Below, piece after piece: positions 60,723 to 64,000 of a stretch of 64,000 nt of DNA. The first letter of the stretch is position 1; every line of letters begins with the position of its first letter. The notes below the pieces were generated by a model that made no database searches, had not been told where the DNA came from, and worked only from the letters and a program-made list of their open reading frames with translations. The position numbers and the translations under genes are program-made. This stretch comes from an uncultured Bacteroidales bacterium (GTDB taxonomy: Bacteria > Bacteroidota > Bacteroidia > Bacteroidales > Paludibacteraceae): assembly GCA_934667275.1 (NCBI GenBank), contig CAKULK010000009.1, positions 42,630 through 106,629 on the forward strand, written 5' to 3'.

Positions 60723-61496
60723 TTATTCTTCGATGTCTTTTACCAAGCGTACAGGCAACAGTCCGCTGTTTGCCATCCAGTCACAGATATATGCGGGTGT
60801 GGCGGCACCGCTGTATTCGGCACTGATGTACAAAGCACGTGCTTGGCGCATCTGCGGTAACAGTTTGTGAAGTGGCTCTAATTCGGGCTCCTCTCTTTCC
60901 ATACTTGCCGACCAATAGGCAATGGCATTCCCTTTTGCCCAAGTTGCGCCTGCATTGCAATCTTCCCAACGAGTTGCGGGAAGAAAGACTGCGCCGAAGG
61001 ACTCCAACGCTGCCCATTCCTCAAGAGTGAGATAGTACTTGTTGCATGCCGTACTATTTGTGTCAGGTGTCCACGTATAAAATTTTGTCCACTTTGCAGG
61101 CTCCCAATCATCGGGTAGCAGCACAACACCTTTTATGTCGCCCTTGTCGGTGATAATGGCACATTTGAAGGATTTGCCGTAGCGTTCCCGTCCTGCAAAC
61201 AGGTATTTCCATTCCTCTTCTGCTAATGTGCGCCATGGAAAATCTTCTGTTACGCGTTTGGTGGTGATAGAGAATGGGAATAAATCAGTCCATTCTTGAT
61301 AATTCTTGTATTCGGCTCTACTCAAATCTGTATTCGCGCAGGTGTCGTATTGGTGTTCTGCAAACCTTCGTTGAAGATGGTTGACAGGCAGGCATTGCAA
61401 ATTTCCCGTTGAGAACATCACTTGTTTCCCATATGCCACCGAAAACGGATGTGGCTGAAATGAACCTGTATTGGTTCCTGTTATTTGTGTTACCAT
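60723..61496 (-). CDS. Lectin-fold-like protein (FxVxxGKQVxFSxGNLQ family)
   Basis: 257 residues. The start FSVAYGKQVMFSTGNLQCL, followed by RRFAEHQYD, WTDLFPFSI, WRTLAEEEWKYLFAGR, VVLLPDDWE, EWAALESFGAVFLPATRWED and the ending SGLLPVRLVKDIEE match, step by step, a large family of Bacteroidales proteins with a C-type lectin or sulfatase-modifying-factor-like fold that usually sit on the surface. This copy lacks a signal peptide and seems cytoplasmic. It overlaps the stop of the gene upstream by 7 bp and is co-translated. No reverse transcriptase or template repeat was seen, so it is not a known diversity-generating target. Confidence 0.65.
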   Translation of the reverse strand: MVTQITGTNTGSFQPHPFSVAYGKQVMFSTGNLQCLPVNHLQRRFAEHQYDTCANTDLSRAEYKNYQEWTDLFPFSITTKRVTEDFPWRTLAEEEWKYLFAGRERYGKSFKCAIITDKGDIKGVVLLPDDWEPAKWTKFYTWTPDTNSTACNKYYLTLEEWAALESFGAVFLPATRWEDCNAGATWAKGNAIAYWSASMEREEPELEPLHKLLPQMRQARALYISAEYSGAATPAYICDWMANSGLLPVRLVKDIEE

Positions 61497-62467
61497 ATTC
61501 TGTAGTGATTGCTAAATCGTGGATCTTTATCGCAGTAGGTATAAGTATGCTCTACCTCATCTTCAGGATAAGGAAGTTGATCATACTCCCCTAATAATAT
61601 CAGAGGTTTATTATGATAAGTTACATTATAATAATGGTTGATACTCAATAAAGAAGGATCAAAATCAGTTCCCTCATCCAATCTTAACTCATACCAAACA
61701 ATAGTCCCATAGGTGCTTGTTATGGTCAATCCGTATGTTATAAGAGGATTTGCCTGTTGATTCTCGTCCGCTATTTTCCCAATATCTTCCGTAAAAACAT
61801 CGTACGCAAATATATCCTCTCTATCCCTAAGGTAATCATAGTTTTTCAAAAAATCCAATGTGTCGGTTTCAATAGGTATTTTTCCTACATAGATGCTCTC
61901 AACTTCACGGAAAGCCTTTAATGTAGTACCTGTTTGCTCTATACCAAACACTTGATTGCCATATTGTTCTATAAGGTCTTCTATCGAACCATCGAAACCT
62001 GTTTTTTCTTCGTAGTAAGAGCGAATATGATCAAGAGCAGAATCTTGTGCACAATTTGTAGCATCGATCATTCCGCCAATTCCAATGATGAATTTCATTT
62101 TCTGTGAGCCTTTTGCTATTGGTTCATTTGGAATTGTCTGCTTTTCATTCTTCGGAGTTACGATAGACTTTAAGCGATTGCCGATTTGGTCTAAAGCCTC
62201 GCTATTAGCAATTTTCTCTTTTACAGCAACACCTACTTGCTCGGCTTGGTCTGCTAATTGCGATACGCTCGATTTGACTTTCTTGCTTCCCTCAACGGCA
62301 ATCTTCATCAGTTCATCCAACGTCGCTTGTGATTGTTCCTTGAGGTTGTCCAATGTGGCGTGCTTTTCTTTCTCGTCAATAACATCCATCATCTTTTGGA
62401 TGACATCTTCATTCAGTTCGTTTTTCCGAATGAACTCAATGAGTTCTTCTTTGCTTGTTTTTGCCAT
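61490..62467 (-). CDS. Coiled-coil protein of unknown function
   Basis: 325 residues. The first 110 residues are helical and coiled-coil-like (KHATLDNLKEQSQATLDELM in parts; KSSVSQLADQAEQVG). The rest (KFIIGIGGMIDATNCAQD, FGIEQTGTTLKAFREVESIY in parts, LTITSTYGTIVWYELRLD) is a strand-rich domain I do not recognise. No signal peptide. It heads the six-gene operon. A long leader (to about 62819) precedes it. Confidence 0.65.
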   Translation of the reverse strand: MAKTSKEELIEFIRKNELNEDVIQKMMDVIDEKEKHATLDNLKEQSQATLDELMKIAVEGSKKVKSSVSQLADQAEQVGVAVKEKIANSEALDQIGNRLKSIVTPKNEKQTIPNEPIAKGSQKMKFIIGIGGMIDATNCAQDSALDHIRSYYEEKTGFDGSIEDLIEQYGNQVFGIEQTGTTLKAFREVESIYVGKIPIETDTLDFLKNYDYLRDREDIFAYDVFTEDIGKIADENQQANPLITYGLTITSTYGTIVWYELRLDEGTDFDPSLLSINHYYNVTYHNKPLILLGEYDQLPYPEDEVEHTYTYCDKDPRFSNHYRIW

Positions 62468-62579
62468 AGTATTTGTATTTTAGTTTGTTATTATTTGGTT
62501 TATAGGGTATTCTGTTATTGTGCATCAGCAAGATATAGACATAAATAAAGCGTGAACTTTTCTCGTTTGTTGAGTATCT

Positions 62580-62712
62580 GGTTTCTAAAGGATTAAACTG
62601 GACGACCTTATCTTTCCAAATATCTACGGAAAAAGCCCACGCATAAACGTGAGCATTCGGCTTTTTCCTTGGAAAGATATAGTTCTAAAAAGTGTCCAGT
62701 TTTTTAGAAACC
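62580..62712. repeat. Composite hairpin in the leader of the DUF4230 operon
   Basis: Five nested complementary pairs: GGTTTCTAAA/TTTAGAAACC (62580, 62703), AAACTGGAC/GTCCAGTTT (62595, 62694), ATCTTTCCAA/TTGGAAAGAT (62610, 62669), GGAAAAAGCC/GGCTTTTTCC (62628, 62659) and CACG/CGTG. The inner part could end the DUF1016 transcript; the outer arms recall the ends of a small MITE. Confidence 0.65.
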
Positions 62713-62771
62713 AAGTATTAGAGCAAAACGCTTTATATAATATGTCGGTGCATCGCCTTACCGATGCGCGG

Positions 62772-62820
62772 TTATGCCATAGGCGGAGTTAGTTTTAGTT
62801 GTTGATATTTTATCGTTTGC
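62772..62820 (-). repeat. 49-nt leader repeat, copy 2
   Basis: See copy 1 at 12482-12530. Here it starts about 6 bp downstream of the -7 box 62826-62833, at the start of the long leader of the DUF4230 operon. Confidence 0.7.
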
Positions 62821-62825
62821 GGCTG

Positions 62826-62857
62826 CAAAGGTATAAAATCTTTTGCATTTATGCAAA
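62826..62857 (-). promoter_or_regulatory. Promoter of the DUF4230 operon
   Basis: Minus strand: TTTG (62854-62857), 20 bp, TACCTTTG (62826-62833). It lies just below the DUF1016 stop; the first gene starts only at 62467, so the leader is about 350 nt with the 49-nt repeat and the composite hairpin. Confidence 0.7.
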
Positions 62858-62877
62858 GGAGGGGGAAAGCGGAATAC

Positions 62878-63897
62878 CTATTCTGTGGTATCCTCAAATA
62901 CCTCACGCATTTTTTGTTGGAGGACTTTCTTGTCGGGGAGACATAGTTTGTATTCTGCTACCAAAGTGGGTGATAGACTGCGGCTTAGGGCATACTCCAC
63001 CACCTCATCATCTTTGTCTTTGCACAGCAGAACGCCGATACTCGGGTTCTCTTTGGATTTCTTTACATCACGGTCCAGTGCCTCCAAGTAGAAATTCAGT
63101 TGCCCGAGATGTTCGGGCTTGAATGGCTCGTTCTTCAACTCAAAAGCCACAAGACATTGCAGTTCCCGATGATAGAAAAGCAGGTCTATACGGAAATCAC
63201 TATTGCCTACTTGCAAACGATACTCTTGGTCGATGAAGATAAAATCTTTGCCCAATTCCAATATCACGCGTTTCATCTGCTGAATAAGCGACCGGCGCAT
63301 AGAATTCTCCAATCGGTCAGCATCAGCCCCGATAAACTCCAATACATATTGGTCGCGAAAGATCTGCTCGGCGGACGGCGCAATTTGTCTCAACATTGTT
63401 GAGACTTTTGGTTTGTCAATCATCGTGCGTTCAAACAGGGCACTGCTGATTTGGCGGTCAAGTTCACGATAGGACAGATGTTCTTGTATGCTCAGTCTTA
63501 AATAAAACTCACGTTCTTCAGCAGTATTGCAGCGGCTGATAATCAACAAGTTGTTCGACCAACTAATTTGTCTCAACAGTGTCGAGACAATTTCGGTATC
63601 AGGTGCATACGTCTCGTAAAATTGCTTCATACGCCAAAGGTTCTTCTTAGAGAAACCTTTGATGTCCGGCGCATTTTGCTCTATATGTTCAGCCAGTTGC
63701 TCAACCACACTATCACCCCATTCGGCATTGGCAAGTTTATGAGAGATATACTCACCGAGTTTCCAATACAAGTCAATAAGTGCCGTATTTGCCACACGCA
63801 ATACATTGTCTCGTGTAGTGCGTATCATTACCAGCACCTCGCTGAAATCCGGATTTGTATTGCCCGCAACGGGCTGTATGCTTTGCGTATCGTTCAT
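62878..63897 (-). CDS. DUF1016 / YhcG-type PDDEXK nuclease domain protein
   Basis: 339 residues from ATG 63897 (MNDTQSIQPVAGN); an upstream TTG start would lie in the promoter. N-terminal DUF1016 helices (NTALIDLYWKLGEYISHKLA in parts, WSNNLLIISRC) and a C-terminal PDDEXK domain (NSDFRIDLLFYHRELQC, LVAFELKNEPFKPEHLGQLNFYL in parts, with Asp and Glu-Leu-Lys) fit YhcG. Proteins of this family are found near restriction and mobile genes and are thought to cut DNA; the partner here is unknown. -7 box at 63916-63923. Confidence 0.88.
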   Translation of the reverse strand: MNDTQSIQPVAGNTNPDFSEVLVMIRTTRDNVLRVANTALIDLYWKLGEYISHKLANAEWGDSVVEQLAEHIEQNAPDIKGFSKKNLWRMKQFYETYAPDTEIVSTLLRQISWSNNLLIISRCNTAEEREFYLRLSIQEHLSYRELDRQISSALFERTMIDKPKVSTMLRQIAPSAEQIFRDQYVLEFIGADADRLENSMRRSLIQQMKRVILELGKDFIFIDQEYRLQVGNSDFRIDLLFYHRELQCLVAFELKNEPFKPEHLGQLNFYLEALDRDVKKSKENPSIGVLLCKDKDDEVVEYALSRSLSPTLVAEYKLCLPDKKVLQQKMREVFEDTTE

Positions 63898-63915
63898 AGT
63901 ATTACGAATTTGCTG

Positions 63916-63923
63916 CAAAGGTA
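63916..63923 (-). promoter_or_regulatory. -7 box of the DUF1016 gene
   Basis: Minus strand TACCTTTG, 19 bp before the start codon at 63897, which supports that start. No -33 element is seen at the usual distance. Confidence 0.5.
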
Positions 63924-63979
63924 TGTCTTACACGGAAAAAGGTTGACTCATAGAATATAAAAAATAAATAAAAGATTTT

Positions 63980-64000
63980 ATGAGTACAAAACGTAGGACA
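63980..64000 (+). CDS. Possible start of a gene leaving the window
   Basis: ATG at 63980 opens MSTKRRT up to the window edge. Too short to judge; it is noted only because the divergent space to the DUF1016 gene is promoter-like and A+T-rich. Confidence 0.2.

Noticed and set aside
60723..61496. Diversity-generating retroelement target
   Set aside because: The lectin-like fold is suggestive, but no reverse transcriptase, accessory gene or template repeat was found nearby.

Overview
The window is chromosomal DNA of a member of the Bacteroidota, most likely order Bacteroidales. The evidence is the recurring promoter type (TTTG or TTG, 20 bp, then TAnnTTTG) in front of many genes, few Shine-Dalgarno sequences, and Bacteroidota family proteins: a type IX secretion plug-like protein, a DUF5686 outer membrane protein, a DUF5103-type fold, a RhuM/Doc module and DUF3825 proteins. 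No CRISPR array, prophage or rRNA operon was seen. There is one tRNA, tRNA-Thr(CGU).

Layout. 1-4.7 kb: the 3' part of prfB, convergent with two minus-strand TPR-rich proteins, one of which ends in a retropepsin-like protease domain. 4.9-14.2 kb: an A+T-rich accessory island, all on the minus strand. It holds a DUF4143 ATPase, a RhuM-Doc toxin-antitoxin-like pair, a WYL-domain regulator and six small to medium genes. Five of these six lie directly behind near-identical promoters that carry the same palindrome, GTGCAA-N5-TTGCAC, exactly 10 bp before the -7 box. 14.2-25.2 kb: housekeeping genes (folC, a Na/Pi cotransporter, two exported proteins, infB-nusA-rimP, a T9SS plug-like protein). 25.3-36.9 kb: tRNA-Thr, an operon for aspartokinase, a YitT transporter, a sugar nucleotidyltransferase, galE and manA, then ribH, a TPR protein, fcl-gmd (GDP-L-fucose synthesis), another DUF4143 ATPase and a truncated DUF262 gene. 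36.9-50 kb: envelope functions (two glycosyltransferases, DUF5686, a phosphoethanolamine transferase, a FadL-like outer membrane protein), a dipeptidase, trpS and an Lrp/AsnC regulator. 50-56.7 kb: plus-strand genes (O-methyltransferase, mnmA, and a DUF362/ferredoxin/aldo-keto reductase redox operon). 57.1-58.3 kb: an IS110-family element. 58.6-62.9 kb: an unfamiliar six-gene operon (two DUF4230 proteins, a PH-like protein, a 20-residue repeat protein, a lectin-fold-like protein and a coiled-coil protein). 62.9-63.9 kb: a DUF1016 (PDDEXK) nuclease.

The strongest candidate for an undescribed system is 5.0-10.7 kb. A WYL transcription factor with an ordinary promoter is followed by genes whose promoters have no -33 element; in its place each carries the shared palindrome. 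These genes encode a LOTUS(OST-HTH)-DUF3825 protein, a second DUF3825-like protein with a different N-terminus, a 45-residue acidic protein and two 155-residue paralogues. The last paralogue is followed in the same transcript by a protein with an ExoX-C-like motif. The sequence shows the shared operators and the gene neighbourhood directly. That the WYL protein binds them, and that the system acts in defence or RNA/DNA stress, is inference.

Intergenic DNA holds several repeat families that genes do not explain: 11-bp tandem repeats of two kinds, a promoter-plus-dyad element present twice (4.9 and 56.8 kb), a 49-nt leader repeat present twice (12.5 and 62.8 kb), and a 650-bp strand-asymmetric polypyrimidine stretch.
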